From Leptospirales bacterium (GTDB lineage Bacteria; Spirochaetota; Leptospiria; Leptospirales; Leptonemataceae), in assembly GCA_016788865.1 (NCBI GenBank), contig JAEUSB010000061.1, positions 1 to 56,859 of the forward strand: a stretch of DNA of 56,859 nt. Reading direction: 5' to 3'. Every line of letters starts with the position of its first letter. The first letter of the stretch is position 1. Below the pieces are notes generated by a model. That model ran no database searches. It was not told where the DNA came from and was given only the letters and a program-made list of their open reading frames with translations. A program made the translations under genes and the position numbers. Positions 8,877-18,323 of this stretch are shown here, piece after piece.

Positions 8877-9440
8877 CTACTCCGACTCGAGTCGAGCGAG
8901 AATTGTCTTTGTGGCTTCTTCAAACGAGCTGAGCAAGGTCCATTTAAATCCACCCGCAAGACATTCAAACGTCGAGTCGTGAAAAGTGAAGATGAAATGT
9001 CGTCCGATTGAGTTGGTCCCGAGCTCGTGCCCCCGGGAACCCCAAATTCGTTTTGTTGTTTTTTGCGCGCGCTGCTCCTCCGCTCCGGCCCATTCAGAAT
9101 TGAGAACCTCCCAGATACCGTATGCCTGAAGACCCAGGCCATAGAGAGGGTGCTCCGGCAATCCTTCATCGTTTGGGGAACCGAATCGTGTTGCGAAACA
9201 GGATTCGAATTCTATCAAGGCAGTCCCAACGTTTTCCCAGACAGAGCCACCTCCGGTTGATTGCACAGCGTTGAAGGTAAGAAAAGTACTGGTCTCCGAC
9301 TGGAAAAGAGCTGCGCCAGAAACCGCCGCTTCAGGTTTGAAGTGCAATTCGACGGGAGTAAGTTTTTGCACCGAATCGGCCATAGAGTTATCGGTCTTGC
9401 AGGCCCATCCCTTCAGGGTCATAATATCGATCGGGCTCAA
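8877..9440 (-). CDS. Conserved hypothetical protein (HFIFTFHDSTFEC motif)
   Basis: A 187-residue soluble protein with no signal peptide or membrane segment. Recognisable conserved-looking stretches are RFGSPNDEGLPEHPLYGLGL, EVLNSEWAG and the C-terminal HFIFTFHDSTFEC. These recur in a small family of uncharacterised bacterial proteins. The true start may be the internal ATG near 9383 (MADSVQKLTPVEL), because the first 19 residues look unlike the rest. It precedes the SpoIIE phosphatase on the same strand. No function can be assigned. Confidence 0.7.
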   Translation of the reverse strand: MSPIDIMTLKGWACKTDNSMADSVQKLTPVELHFKPEAAVSGAALFQSETSTFLTFNAVQSTGGGSVWENVGTALIEFESCFATRFGSPNDEGLPEHPLYGLGLQAYGIWEVLNSEWAGAEEQRAQKTTKRIWGSRGHELGTNSIGRHFIFTFHDSTFECLAGGFKWTLLSSFEEATKTILARLESE

Positions 9441-9645
9441 AAGACCGCGTCAAGTAGCCCTGAAACAGTAGCCTCCCGTTCCCGGCACAACCCGGATGTG
9501 GAAAGTCGTAATACGGCTTGTCGTCTTCTCTGTCTTGAATGCATTCAATGCTGTACGTAATTTGATTTGAACTGCAACTCATTCGCCAATTGCAACTTGT
9601 GCGGTTGCGCACACGCGGGCAAGACGGAAATCTAAGCTGGGAATT

Positions 9646-11721
9646 TCACGAAATCGAGGTTGAACGTTCCATTAAGAAAGCGGCAGCTTTATCCTCCGGA
9701 TTGTATTCGAGAACGGACTTAAACAGGGTTCGCGCTTGAGAAATGTCTCCCGAAGAAATCGCTCGAACGCCTTGCTCAAACGTGTTGCGGGTTTCTTCTT
9801 TTGCACGACGCAAATCAGATTCATCCCCGTCGAATGCTTCAAAGATCTCTACCGGCTTTGCTTTGCCCTTAAGACTCGCAAAACCGAGCGTGCGCAGGCC
9901 ATAGGATGCCTTCAGGCGCGCGAATGTTGCTTCGCTGATCAAGATTTGCGAACCGTAAACTTTATTCTGTCCTTCAATTCGGGACGTGAGGTTTACCGCA
10001 TCCGAAATCACGGTCCCCTCCAGTCGCTCCGCTTCTCCGACAGTTCCAAGCATAAGGCGTCCCGTATGAATTCCGACACCCATCTTGATCTCAGGGAATC
10101 CCTGAGCCAGGCGGCGTTTGTTGTACGCAGCCAATTCCTGCGTCATTCGGATTGCCGCACGAAGGGCCTCATCCGGCCCCCCAGCAAACAACGCCATGAT
10201 TCCGTCGCCAATGTATTTGTCGATAAAGCCACCGTGTTCCCGGATCAAAGGACCGAGCCGGCGGAGCAATGCGTTTAGAAACTCGAAATTCTCAAGCGGG
10301 GACATAGTCTCAGAGAGTGATGTGAAATCTCGAATGTCCGAAAACAGAATCGTCATTTCGCGTTCAACCTGGTCTCCAAGACGTACATCCTCAATCTGGG
10401 GCCGCCCCAGTAGATTCAAAAAGTCCTGGGGAACAAACCTGCGCATTGAATTTGACATGCTCTCAATGCGGCGGAAGGCGTTTGAGAACTTCACAGAAAT
10501 TAAGACAGACTGAGTAAAGATGAAACCAAGTAAGCCAAAGGGGGTAAGGCGTATCGAGTCAATGATCCCTACGGAATACAGGGAATCGTTCACAAACGCC
10601 AGGAGCAGTAAAACGAATCCGAAAAGGAAAAGCCATGTGCCGGATTCCTTTTTATAGGCGGCTATTGTCATCCGGACGAGCAGATATAGACCAAGGACGC
10701 CAAAAAGAAAAAGCAACCATTGGATTTGATCGGCATACAGGCGGGCCGGAAGAAAAATTACTAGCCCCACGTAAATCAAAGCGACAACAATAACCAGCTT
10801 TGCAAGACGCGCAGATGCAAGCATCGGAAATAAGGCGCGGACATACATTATGAAGAATGCAGGAGTGATAGCGGCAGTGATGAAATCCAGCGCCGTGTCC
10901 ACCTCCCATGGAATAACGTTAGGCGCCAGAACGGACAAGAATCTCTCTCCCGTTATCATTGTCCGTAAAGCTATCAGAAGCGAGCAACACGCGAAAAATA
11001 AAAGAGATAGTTCCTCGCGACGGAGAAAAAAGAGTGTAAGATGATAAAACCCAATTACAATTAAACAACCAAACAGAAGGAACTCTAACCCGAGTTGTCG
11101 CCTATCGAGCGCAAGTATTTGCTCTTCCGTTCCCAGAAAGATCCCAAGTCGCATCCCTCCTCTGGGCATGTGATAGTTTGAGATCTGCAGAACCAGGTCC
11201 ACAGTTCTTGCCTCATTGTGTGCGCGCGGAATAGTGAACGTTACTAAGGCGGGTCTGTTCTGTGGTTTACCAGAATCTGAATTCTTGCTCACAGTGCCGT
11301 TCTCGCTCAACATTTGGCCGTTGACCCAGAGTCGATACGCCGTTGATGCAATCGGCAACTTCAGTGCAAGCCTTTCAAGGCCAGGCGGCAGCAATACGCG
11401 TAGCCGGAGCGTTGCGTAGCCCTCGCCACTTGCGATCACACGACCATCTCGCAATTTCAGCTGGTTCCAGACTCCAGGAAGATTGAAAGCCCCGTCTGGT
11501 TCCCTGGTATTCAAACCCAACTCCCCGGGGCCCACGAGTTGGGCCCAATACAGATCCCACGCTCCATCAAGGCGAGCGGGGCCGGATCTGTTGAAGTCAT
11601 AACCGCTGAGATCTAACCACCCGGAAAGCGCACGGGGCTGATGCCCTGGTCTACAGGCGCAGAGCAACAATAACAAGCCGGCCAGGAAGTAGAACCTGCT
11701 GCAGGTTTTTGGGTGATTCAT
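9646..11721 (-). CDS. Lipoprotein-type DISM receptor with class III nucleotide cyclase domain
   Basis: A 691-residue membrane cyclase. The N-terminus is a lipoprotein signal (LLLLCAC). Next comes a jelly-roll carbohydrate-binding-like periplasmic domain (about 35-200, with LDGAWDLYW, GVWNQL, YRLWVNGQ). A 7TM DISM region follows (about 205-400), then a RRFVPQDFLNLLG linker and the cyclase (about 440-620) with LFSDIRDFTSL, FIDKYIGDGIMALF and EGTVISDAVNLTSRIEG. The C-terminus is a TPR-like segment. The intracellular half resembles the cyclase at 5373, while the sensor half is of a different class. The two therefore probably feed one nucleotide pool from different ligands. Confidence 0.9.
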   Translation of the reverse strand: MNHPKTCSRFYFLAGLLLLLCACRPGHQPRALSGWLDLSGYDFNRSGPARLDGAWDLYWAQLVGPGELGLNTREPDGAFNLPGVWNQLKLRDGRVIASGEGYATLRLRVLLPPGLERLALKLPIASTAYRLWVNGQMLSENGTVSKNSDSGKPQNRPALVTFTIPRAHNEARTVDLVLQISNYHMPRGGMRLGIFLGTEEQILALDRRQLGLEFLLFGCLIVIGFYHLTLFFLRREELSLLFFACCSLLIALRTMITGERFLSVLAPNVIPWEVDTALDFITAAITPAFFIMYVRALFPMLASARLAKLVIVVALIYVGLVIFLPARLYADQIQWLLFLFGVLGLYLLVRMTIAAYKKESGTWLFLFGFVLLLLAFVNDSLYSVGIIDSIRLTPFGLLGFIFTQSVLISVKFSNAFRRIESMSNSMRRFVPQDFLNLLGRPQIEDVRLGDQVEREMTILFSDIRDFTSLSETMSPLENFEFLNALLRRLGPLIREHGGFIDKYIGDGIMALFAGGPDEALRAAIRMTQELAAYNKRRLAQGFPEIKMGVGIHTGRLMLGTVGEAERLEGTVISDAVNLTSRIEGQNKVYGSQILISEATFARLKASYGLRTLGFASLKGKAKPVEIFEAFDGDESDLRRAKEETRNTFEQGVRAISSGDISQARTLFKSVLEYNPEDKAAAFLMERSTSIS

Positions 11722-11956
11722 TTCAGTTTCACAACATACTCGGTGCGGCCAGGTTTCCGGCGATGAATTTTCGCAAAAAGTCCGACTAATTCGCGCAGTG
11801 GGTCAAGGGCGATTCCTGCCCTGGACGAGTGATATCGAAGAATAGAAGTCCATTTCAGATTTGAAGCAGAGGATCGAAAACGTTTGGAGCCTCCTCAAAA
11901 TCTGTTTACGAGCGGATCTAACGATGCGACAATGCTGACAAGAACAGGGAAACCAA

Positions 11957-12403
11957 ATGAAATCATTTCGATCGCAATTATCACTGCTGCTCCTACTGAC
12001 CGTCACTTGCTGCACTGTCCGCGATATCGATCCTTCGGCTGCGCGCAGGATCTTTGAGTTAACGGGGCCCCAGACCAGGGAAGTTCGCTACGAGATTGGA
12101 GCATCCACGATTGAGAGCATCCGAAAAGAATATGAGAATATCAAAGCCAGAATCGTCGCTTCCGAGCCCAGACTCGATCCGGCAAAATTCGCATTCAAAA
12201 TGGAGATTAGAAAGCACACGGCTACCTCCATGCACGATTCTTCGGTGAGTACCATCATCATAATCATACGGGTACTCGGTCCCAAAGGTGATGTGCTAGA
12301 CCGATCCTATGACCTTCTAAGGGATGAAGTCAACCTGCGCCTTGCCCCGAGCCAGACTCGGTTGGTTCCATTTCAACATGCTACAAATTTCATGATTAAG
12401 TAG
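11957..12403 (+). CDS. Hypothetical lipoprotein
   Basis: A 148-residue protein. Residues 1-19 form a signal with a loose lipobox (LTVTCC), so it is probably a lipoprotein. The remainder has a helical segment (IESIRKEYENIKARI) and a beta-rich half. No family is recognised. It is divergent from the 9646 cyclase and convergent with the radical SAM gene that ends 22 nt away. Confidence 0.6.
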   Translation: MKSFRSQLSLLLLLTVTCCTVRDIDPSAARRIFELTGPQTREVRYEIGASTIESIRKEYENIKARIVASEPRLDPAKFAFKMEIRKHTATSMHDSSVSTIIIIIRVLGPKGDVLDRSYDLLRDEVNLRLAPSQTRLVPFQHATNFMIK

Positions 12404-12425
12404 TTTCTAACAGACTTGCAACCGA

Positions 12426-13976
12426 CTACAGGCTGACCGTCTGCGAAACCGGTTCCACTTTCCCCATCCCTGTCCTCTCAATATCCTGCCAGAGCTGCTC
12501 GCTCAACCGGCCTTCCGAATCCGTCAACATAGTCGGTTGAAAATATTTTTCGTACCGACTCTCTATTCTGAATGATGGCGTGTAACAGGGATCCAGTCCC
12601 TCTGTCGAACTCACATGGGTACGATCCAGGCGCTGTGTCTTTCGCAATCCATTCCCGGTCATCAGTCGATTGAATGCAAGAAGAGCGTTTGGAGCGAGCG
12701 CAACCAGCATCCGTTGGAGACTCAGAGTTTTCCGATACCTCTTGTAAAATCCCAGGGCATGCCGCATCAACGCTCCTCTAAAAGGCTGCAGATCTTGTAG
12801 ACTGCGCACAAACGCCACGACTTCGTCCATATCATCGAGCGGCTTCATTGAGAGAGTCGAACCGTCCAGATCCCGCAGCTTTGTATTTGGAAGAAAGAGA
12901 TCCCTTTCCAGGCATTCACGGAAGTAGGGAGTACCTATCAAAGGAATTGGGAGTGTAACAAAAGACGGCATCATCATCTCATGATTCGAAAAGAGGAAGT
13001 CCATCTCTGTGCGTATGTCGTCCAGGGAACGATTGTAAACGTCAGCAAAAAGGCCGTAGAAGATAACCAGCCCGTGATTCAATGAACGACGCATCAACTC
13101 AACCTGGGGCAACTTCATGTTTTGAAGCTTATTATACCCGCGCAGGCTTTTCGCATCGAATGATTCAATGCCGGTGAAGAAACCCGCGCAACCAGAGCCT
13201 GCAGCCAATGCCAGATTTTCTTCCGAGAGGTAGAAGTCTCCGGTCAACAGAGCCGTCCAGTATTTGAAATAGCCTTTCTTGTGATATTCGGAGATAACGG
13301 AGATGCGTTGTTTGAAAAACTCTCTGTCATTCCCGTAGAAATTGTTATCCACAAAGTGCAGCGAATACTTGTTACCGGTTTTGTGAATTAGCTCCAATTG
13401 CGCCCGTAGATATCCAGGATCGTATTTCTGGTACTTTCCCCCCTCTCCCGTTAACGAACAAAAGGAACATGCGAAGTTACAATAACGGCTGGTTTCGAGA
13501 TGAGCGTGCTTGTTAATCCAGTAAGCCAGGTCCATGCGGGGTAGCATTTCCGGCGCAACAAAGCCCTCGCCAAAAGAGTCTGCGATCACATCCTTCATTT
13601 CCTCAACGTCACCCGTGCACACATAGTCGAAGAAACTCCGGGAAAAGTTCTTTAGAATTCGAACGGCGGGGCCCCCGGCCACTACGATCGCAGCAGGATT
13701 CCTCGACTTCACATGGGCCGTAATGTGCAGCATCCGATCAAACGAAACGCTCAGGCCGGTCAATACCACCATGTCGGGCCATGAGAGCAGCGACTCGTCG
13801 GTTAACGGACCGGAAACAACTTCATTGTAGCATCTGACATCGCATGAGTTTTCATTGAAGGCGCCCGCCAGGTAAACAGTACCCATTGCCATTGGATATT
13901 TTCCCGGCCGTCGTAAAGGAAGCCGTGTGACGTCAAAATGCGTTCCTACAATCAGAATTTTTTTTCTTTTTGTCAT
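12426..13976 (-). CDS. B12-binding-type radical SAM protein
   Basis: A 516-residue enzyme. The N-terminal 140 residues resemble a cobalamin-binding Rossmann domain (KILIVGTHFD, MAMGTVYLAGAF, VVAGGPAVR), though the cobalt-ligating DxHxxG is not evident. The radical SAM core carries CX3CX2C within SRYCNFACSFCSL (about residues 163-172), which binds the 4Fe-4S cluster. Substrate is unknown. The gene starts directly after the stop of a fatty-acid desaturase, which itself follows a patatin, so a role in lipid-tail modification such as methylation or C-C bond chemistry is a reasonable inference. Confidence 0.8.
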   Translation of the reverse strand: MTKRKKILIVGTHFDVTRLPLRRPGKYPMAMGTVYLAGAFNENSCDVRCYNEVVSGPLTDESLLSWPDMVVLTGLSVSFDRMLHITAHVKSRNPAAIVVAGGPAVRILKNFSRSFFDYVCTGDVEEMKDVIADSFGEGFVAPEMLPRMDLAYWINKHAHLETSRYCNFACSFCSLTGEGGKYQKYDPGYLRAQLELIHKTGNKYSLHFVDNNFYGNDREFFKQRISVISEYHKKGYFKYWTALLTGDFYLSEENLALAAGSGCAGFFTGIESFDAKSLRGYNKLQNMKLPQVELMRRSLNHGLVIFYGLFADVYNRSLDDIRTEMDFLFSNHEMMMPSFVTLPIPLIGTPYFRECLERDLFLPNTKLRDLDGSTLSMKPLDDMDEVVAFVRSLQDLQPFRGALMRHALGFYKRYRKTLSLQRMLVALAPNALLAFNRLMTGNGLRKTQRLDRTHVSSTEGLDPCYTPSFRIESRYEKYFQPTMLTDSEGRLSEQLWQDIERTGMGKVEPVSQTVSL

Positions 13977-14843
13977 TCAACGATCTCCCATAAGTTCTAC
14001 AAGAGCTTTGTCTGGCATGGCTCTAACTCCCCAGACAAGGCCCGTCGCTTCCAACGCTCTGATGATCCAGTAAACAGGATCCCACTCCGTTAATGTAAAT
14101 CCGCATTGCGCCGAGGTCGGAAAAGCATGATGGTTGTTGTGCCAGCCCTCTCCAAACGAGAAGATTTGAGCCAACCAGCTATTGGTTGATGTATCCCGGC
14201 TTGCAAAATTTCGGTAACCCCAGGAGTGGCCTAACGTGTTTACTATACCGGCTGCGTGTATTGACATCACTACCGGCAACAAATAGGAGATAGAAGCAAA
14301 TCTGAGGCCAAAGAAAAAGCAGAGGCTGGTGAACAATAGGAGGGCAATTAAAACGCCAAATCTATTCAGGAAGAGCAGTTCCGGGAATTTGATTAAATCG
14401 GGAGCTTGCGCACGAATTTCAGAAGCTGAATAGCCCGGATCCGCAAGACTACCAATCCAACTCTGGTACCAGCCAAATTGGGGCCCATGAACATCTAGCG
14501 CAGTATCGACATGGCGATGGTGCAATCGATGCTTGCCCGCAAACGCGATGGGATCAGTAAAGACGAGGGCACCGAGAATTCCGAGAACAAACTGAAACGC
14601 GCGGCTCGTTTTAAAGCTTTTGTGCGAGAAATAACGGTGCAATCCAACATTGACGCCCACCATCCCCAACAGCACTGCCCCACCAGCGAATCCCAACCAG
14701 TCCGTGGCCACCGGCTTTAAAAAGATTCCCACGCCCAGGACTATGTGCAAAGCGAGCACAAATCCCAGCCTGGCTGCGCGCTCTGTGTTCGAGCGTGTCC
14801 GTCGCGACGGATAGAGTTTGGATACTTTTCGTTCAATCATCAT
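13977..14843 (-). CDS. Fatty-acid (acyl-CoA delta-9 type) desaturase
   Basis: A 288-residue membrane di-iron desaturase. The three His boxes are intact: HRYFSHKSF, HRLHHRHVD and EGWHNNHHAFP. About four membrane helices surround them. The enzyme would introduce a double bond, most likely at delta-9, into membrane acyl chains. The gene begins 1 nt after the patatin stop and ends immediately before the radical SAM start, with no gap. Two ATGs, at 14843 and 14840, are equally possible. The packing argues for one lipid-remodelling operon. Confidence 0.92.
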   Translation of the reverse strand: MMIERKVSKLYPSRRTRSNTERAARLGFVLALHIVLGVGIFLKPVATDWLGFAGGAVLLGMVGVNVGLHRYFSHKSFKTSRAFQFVLGILGALVFTDPIAFAGKHRLHHRHVDTALDVHGPQFGWYQSWIGSLADPGYSASEIRAQAPDLIKFPELLFLNRFGVLIALLLFTSLCFFFGLRFASISYLLPVVMSIHAAGIVNTLGHSWGYRNFASRDTSTNSWLAQIFSFGEGWHNNHHAFPTSAQCGFTLTEWDPVYWIIRALEATGLVWGVRAMPDKALVELMGDR

Positions 14844-14844
14844 T

Positions 14845-17040
14845 CTAAAATCCTTTTGCTGCCAGTGTTCGAATAAGCCGCCTAACGTCGTGCAGACGCC
14901 TCTCCGACTCTTCCTCTCCGATTCTCAGTAGATCATTCCCTACACTAAAATTCGTGGTCGAATATCCTTCCACTTGTGGTCTGAATTCCAGATCGATGCA
15001 CCTGCTATTCCTCTCAGTTGCTGCAAAAAGCATTATGTCGATCCCCTGGATAAGGGCGGGGACAAGTCGATTTGAATTGAAGTCGCTGTGGGCCGGGTCC
15101 GGCGTAATATTTGAACCAATCACAGCTGCCGATCCGAATTGCCGCAGCACGCTACCCGGAACATTATTGAGCAACCCGCCGTCACCCAGGCAAACGCCAT
15201 CAAAGTCGACTAACGGATGGAATCCCGGAATTGCCGCAGAGGCTTTTGCGGCCAGCCAAATTGGACCAAATCGCGGGTAAAACTCGCAGGCACGTTTCAT
15301 ATCCGTCGCTACAGGGAAGAACGGAATTTCTGTTTCATAGACTCGAGTATTCCCAAAGCAAACTTTGAGTAGCTCCTCGAATCGGCGCGCCCGGGCCATT
15401 GATTTGATAGGAAGAACAAGGTCAACGAGTGGATTTTTTCGCGCGTTTACCAATCGTTCAATGAATAGCTGTTTTATCTTGCTCGAGGCCCAGCCCAGCG
15501 CAACCATTCCTGCGATCACTGAACCGCCGCTAGAACCCGCAACTTCATCAATTTCAACACCTTCCGATTCCAGCAACCTCAGCAGCCCAACGTGAGCCAG
15601 AATTCGAGCTCCTCCTCCACCGAAAGCAACACCAAGCGTGTTACCGCCCAACCATCGGGCGATCCTTCCTGCAAACCTGAGTCGATCGCTGACCTTAGCC
15701 GGGTCGATGGCCTGTGGAAAAAAACCACGGCAGGATTCCGTCAAGTTTCGTCGGAGTTCGGAGACAACGTCCAGAGCAGGCTCGCCAGGAAATATATACA
15801 GACGATCTCGACCAACCTGCAGCCTGCCGAGTAGGTGCGAAGCAGGATTTGAAATCAGGATGGCCGTGCGTTTGGATTGTTCCAGCAACTGGGTCACCGC
15901 CTTCTCACCACCATTTGCGTCAACAACCAGGACGAGTGAAGCTTTTGACCTGGCGTGCTGATGCGCGCGCAAAAGCAATTCGGAGATTGAATCTGCATCT
16001 GTTAGCTCCGGCGCAAAACGACAAGTAGCCTGTTGTCCTGGAGTCCCGCCGCGCGCGAAGGGATCTGAATCCGGGTTAAACTCAGCGAGTGAATGGACAA
16101 TCTCAATCGGATTCCGATGCGTTCTGAGGATGAGTTGAATCGTCTGCTTCGCCAAATCAATGCAGGACTGATTGGAAGAATCAAAGAAGAGGGTAACCAC
16201 AGTCAACTTCCGCGGAGCATCAAGACCTTTCGCAGCTCTAAAGACGGCAGAAATTCCGGAGCTCATTTGTTTCAGCGCGGTATACGAAATTTCGGGATTG
16301 TCGCGCAGCAGGCTGGCAAGGTGGTTCCTGTCAAGCCTCAGCAAATCGGTTTTAGTGATAGCCTCAGCTCGATGCTCTCTGGTATGACCGGCTATCGTTC
16401 CGTTTAGTCCAAAATGTTGCGCGGGCCCACAGGCAGCGATTTCTTTCAAGCCGTCCGGCGTTCTCAAGGAAAGCCTGACGAGGCCTTTCTCGACGAGATA
16501 GAGCGCGTCCGCTGTATCATTCTCTCGGTAGATGATTTCACCGGCTTCGCGTTGTTCGTACATCAAGTCGGGGACAATCTCGCGAGCCTGAGAGACCGTC
16601 AGACCCTTAAATAGAGGAACACTCAGAATCAATGAAACTAGAGAGTCACCGCTGCTCCGGTATTTTCTGAATTGTCGCAGCCATTCGGCCATTTCTGCCA
16701 CACTCGAAATGGAGCCCTGCTGGACTAAAATCTTCCCGAGCGGAACTCTGAGATTGTGATCTTCTGAATACGTTTCCTCGATCTGGGCTCTGGAAATGAA
16801 TCCAAGATCGGCGGCCGATGTATCAATGGATTTACTTGTTTCGATTGCATGCTTCAGTATTGTTTCTATCTCGCGACGATCCAGTCCCTGTTCAATGCTT
16901 GCCATCAGGTTCAGAAGGCGAAAAGATGCCTGCTGCCATTCAAGGGCGGCGAAAAGCTGCTCTGCAGTTATCGCCCCTTGCCTGACAAGGAATTCTCCGA
17001 GTAGATAGCTGCTGCCTGTGGTGATTCCCACGCCATTCAT
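14845..17040 (-). CDS. NTE-like patatin phospholipase with one CNB domain
   Basis: A 731-residue protein. The N-terminus has two short LGEFLVRQGAI/LGKILVQQGSI repeats resembling the N-terminal module of GspE/PilB ATPases. A cyclic-nucleotide-binding fold follows (about 140-260). The patatin domain is C-terminal, with the GGGGAR oxyanion loop, the GSSGG nucleophile elbow and DGGLLNN carrying the catalytic Asp. In the CNB phosphate cassette the usual GE pair is FGL, so the ribose-binding Glu is absent and nucleotide binding is doubtful. The ATG at 17040 is preferred over a GTG at 17091. It probably deacylates membrane lipids and heads the operon with the desaturase. Confidence 0.88.
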   Translation of the reverse strand: MNGVGITTGSSYLLGEFLVRQGAITAEQLFAALEWQQASFRLLNLMASIEQGLDRREIETILKHAIETSKSIDTSAADLGFISRAQIEETYSEDHNLRVPLGKILVQQGSISSVAEMAEWLRQFRKYRSSGDSLVSLILSVPLFKGLTVSQAREIVPDLMYEQREAGEIIYRENDTADALYLVEKGLVRLSLRTPDGLKEIAACGPAQHFGLNGTIAGHTREHRAEAITKTDLLRLDRNHLASLLRDNPEISYTALKQMSSGISAVFRAAKGLDAPRKLTVVTLFFDSSNQSCIDLAKQTIQLILRTHRNPIEIVHSLAEFNPDSDPFARGGTPGQQATCRFAPELTDADSISELLLRAHQHARSKASLVLVVDANGGEKAVTQLLEQSKRTAILISNPASHLLGRLQVGRDRLYIFPGEPALDVVSELRRNLTESCRGFFPQAIDPAKVSDRLRFAGRIARWLGGNTLGVAFGGGGARILAHVGLLRLLESEGVEIDEVAGSSGGSVIAGMVALGWASSKIKQLFIERLVNARKNPLVDLVLPIKSMARARRFEELLKVCFGNTRVYETEIPFFPVATDMKRACEFYPRFGPIWLAAKASAAIPGFHPLVDFDGVCLGDGGLLNNVPGSVLRQFGSAAVIGSNITPDPAHSDFNSNRLVPALIQGIDIMLFAATERNSRCIDLEFRPQVEGYSTTNFSVGNDLLRIGEEESERRLHDVRRLIRTLAAKGF

Positions 17041-17355
17041 ATCATCCCGAACCACTTCTTTCCTCAGACGTATTTCTTGCTGCAATGGCACCCGGCGACA
17101 ATTTTACGCGAAGCTGTCGTGTTCCACTCGATTCAGTAAATCTGGACCTTCGATCGCCGATTTGAGTTACTCCGTCCGGGAAAATTTCCTGGCCGGACGC
17201 TCGAGCAGCCCGGGCCTGGGCCCAACGACAGTAGTTCTTCCGGTAAGCCGCATGATCCTTTGGACGAGGCCTTTCGGCAGGTCCCATCTTTTTTCCAACA
17301 TTAGTGGATTGAGATTGTCCATCGCAATATACCAGAAAAACTACCGGAAAATCAA

Positions 17356-18201
17356 ATGCTCACAAAAATTGAAAAGGACTTTGCAATAGGCGGCGATCTG
17401 CACGTTTCCCGCATTGGATTTGGCGCGATGCGTCTCACAGGAAAAGGGATCTGGGGACAGCCAGAAGATAAGGCGCAGGCCCTTCAGGTGCTCAAGTGCG
17501 CGATCGATCTGGGCGTAAACTTTATCGATACTGCTGACAGCTACGGACCGGATGTCTCGGAACAATTAATCGCAGAAGCCCTGTATCCGTATCCTCGGGA
17601 TCTTGTGATTGGAACAAAGGGAGGCCTGTTGAGATCCGGCCCCAATATATGGACTCCGGACGCGAGTCCAAAACACCTGAAAGAAGCACTGGATGGCAGT
17701 TTAAAGAAATTACGCGTCGATCGTATTGATCTGTATCAACTGCACCGAATCGATCCAAAAGTACCGGCAGCGGAAACGTTCGCTTTCTTAAAACAAGCCC
17801 AGGCAGAGGGTAAAATCAAACACATCGGGCTATCAGAAGTGAATGTCCAGGAAATCAAGCATGCCGAGCAATTCTTTCGCGTGGTATCTGTTCAGAATAT
17901 GTATAGCGTGGACAATCGCAAGTGGGAGAATGTTCTGAAGTATTGCGAGGACAACGGGATCGCATTTATTCCCTGGTATCCGCTCAATGCCGGCGCAGTA
18001 GAGAAATCAAAGATCTTGCATGAAATCGCACAAGCGCGTTCGTCCACGATTCATCAGGTCGCACTGAGCTGGCTATTGCACAAATCCAATAACATTCTGC
18101 TTATACCAGGAACCTCAAGCGTCCAACATCTTGAGGAGAACATGAAGAGCGCCTCTTTAATACTCAACGATTCAGATTTGCAGGCATTAGAAAAGCTCTA
18201 G
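17356..18201 (+). CDS. Aldo/keto reductase
   Basis: A 281-residue NAD(P)H-dependent oxidoreductase with the AKR catalytic set: Asp and Tyr in FIDTADSYG, Lys in IGTKGG and His in LYQLHRID. SWLLHKSNNILLIPGT near the C-terminus is the cofactor-phosphate region. The physiological substrate cannot be told. It stands alone on the plus strand between the patatin operon and a cyclase gene. Confidence 0.92.
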   Translation: MLTKIEKDFAIGGDLHVSRIGFGAMRLTGKGIWGQPEDKAQALQVLKCAIDLGVNFIDTADSYGPDVSEQLIAEALYPYPRDLVIGTKGGLLRSGPNIWTPDASPKHLKEALDGSLKKLRVDRIDLYQLHRIDPKVPAAETFAFLKQAQAEGKIKHIGLSEVNVQEIKHAEQFFRVVSVQNMYSVDNRKWENVLKYCEDNGIAFIPWYPLNAGAVEKSKILHEIAQARSSTIHQVALSWLLHKSNNILLIPGTSSVQHLEENMKSASLILNDSDLQALEKL

Positions 18202-18323
18202 TCTCTACCTAACACCTGGTTTTCAGAATTCAAATTTGAAACGGACAGTCAGCACCTGCAAAATGGAACGAATTGCCAGCTTACTGGAACCTTCGAGAAT
18301 GACCATTCGTGGGAAGGCGGGAA

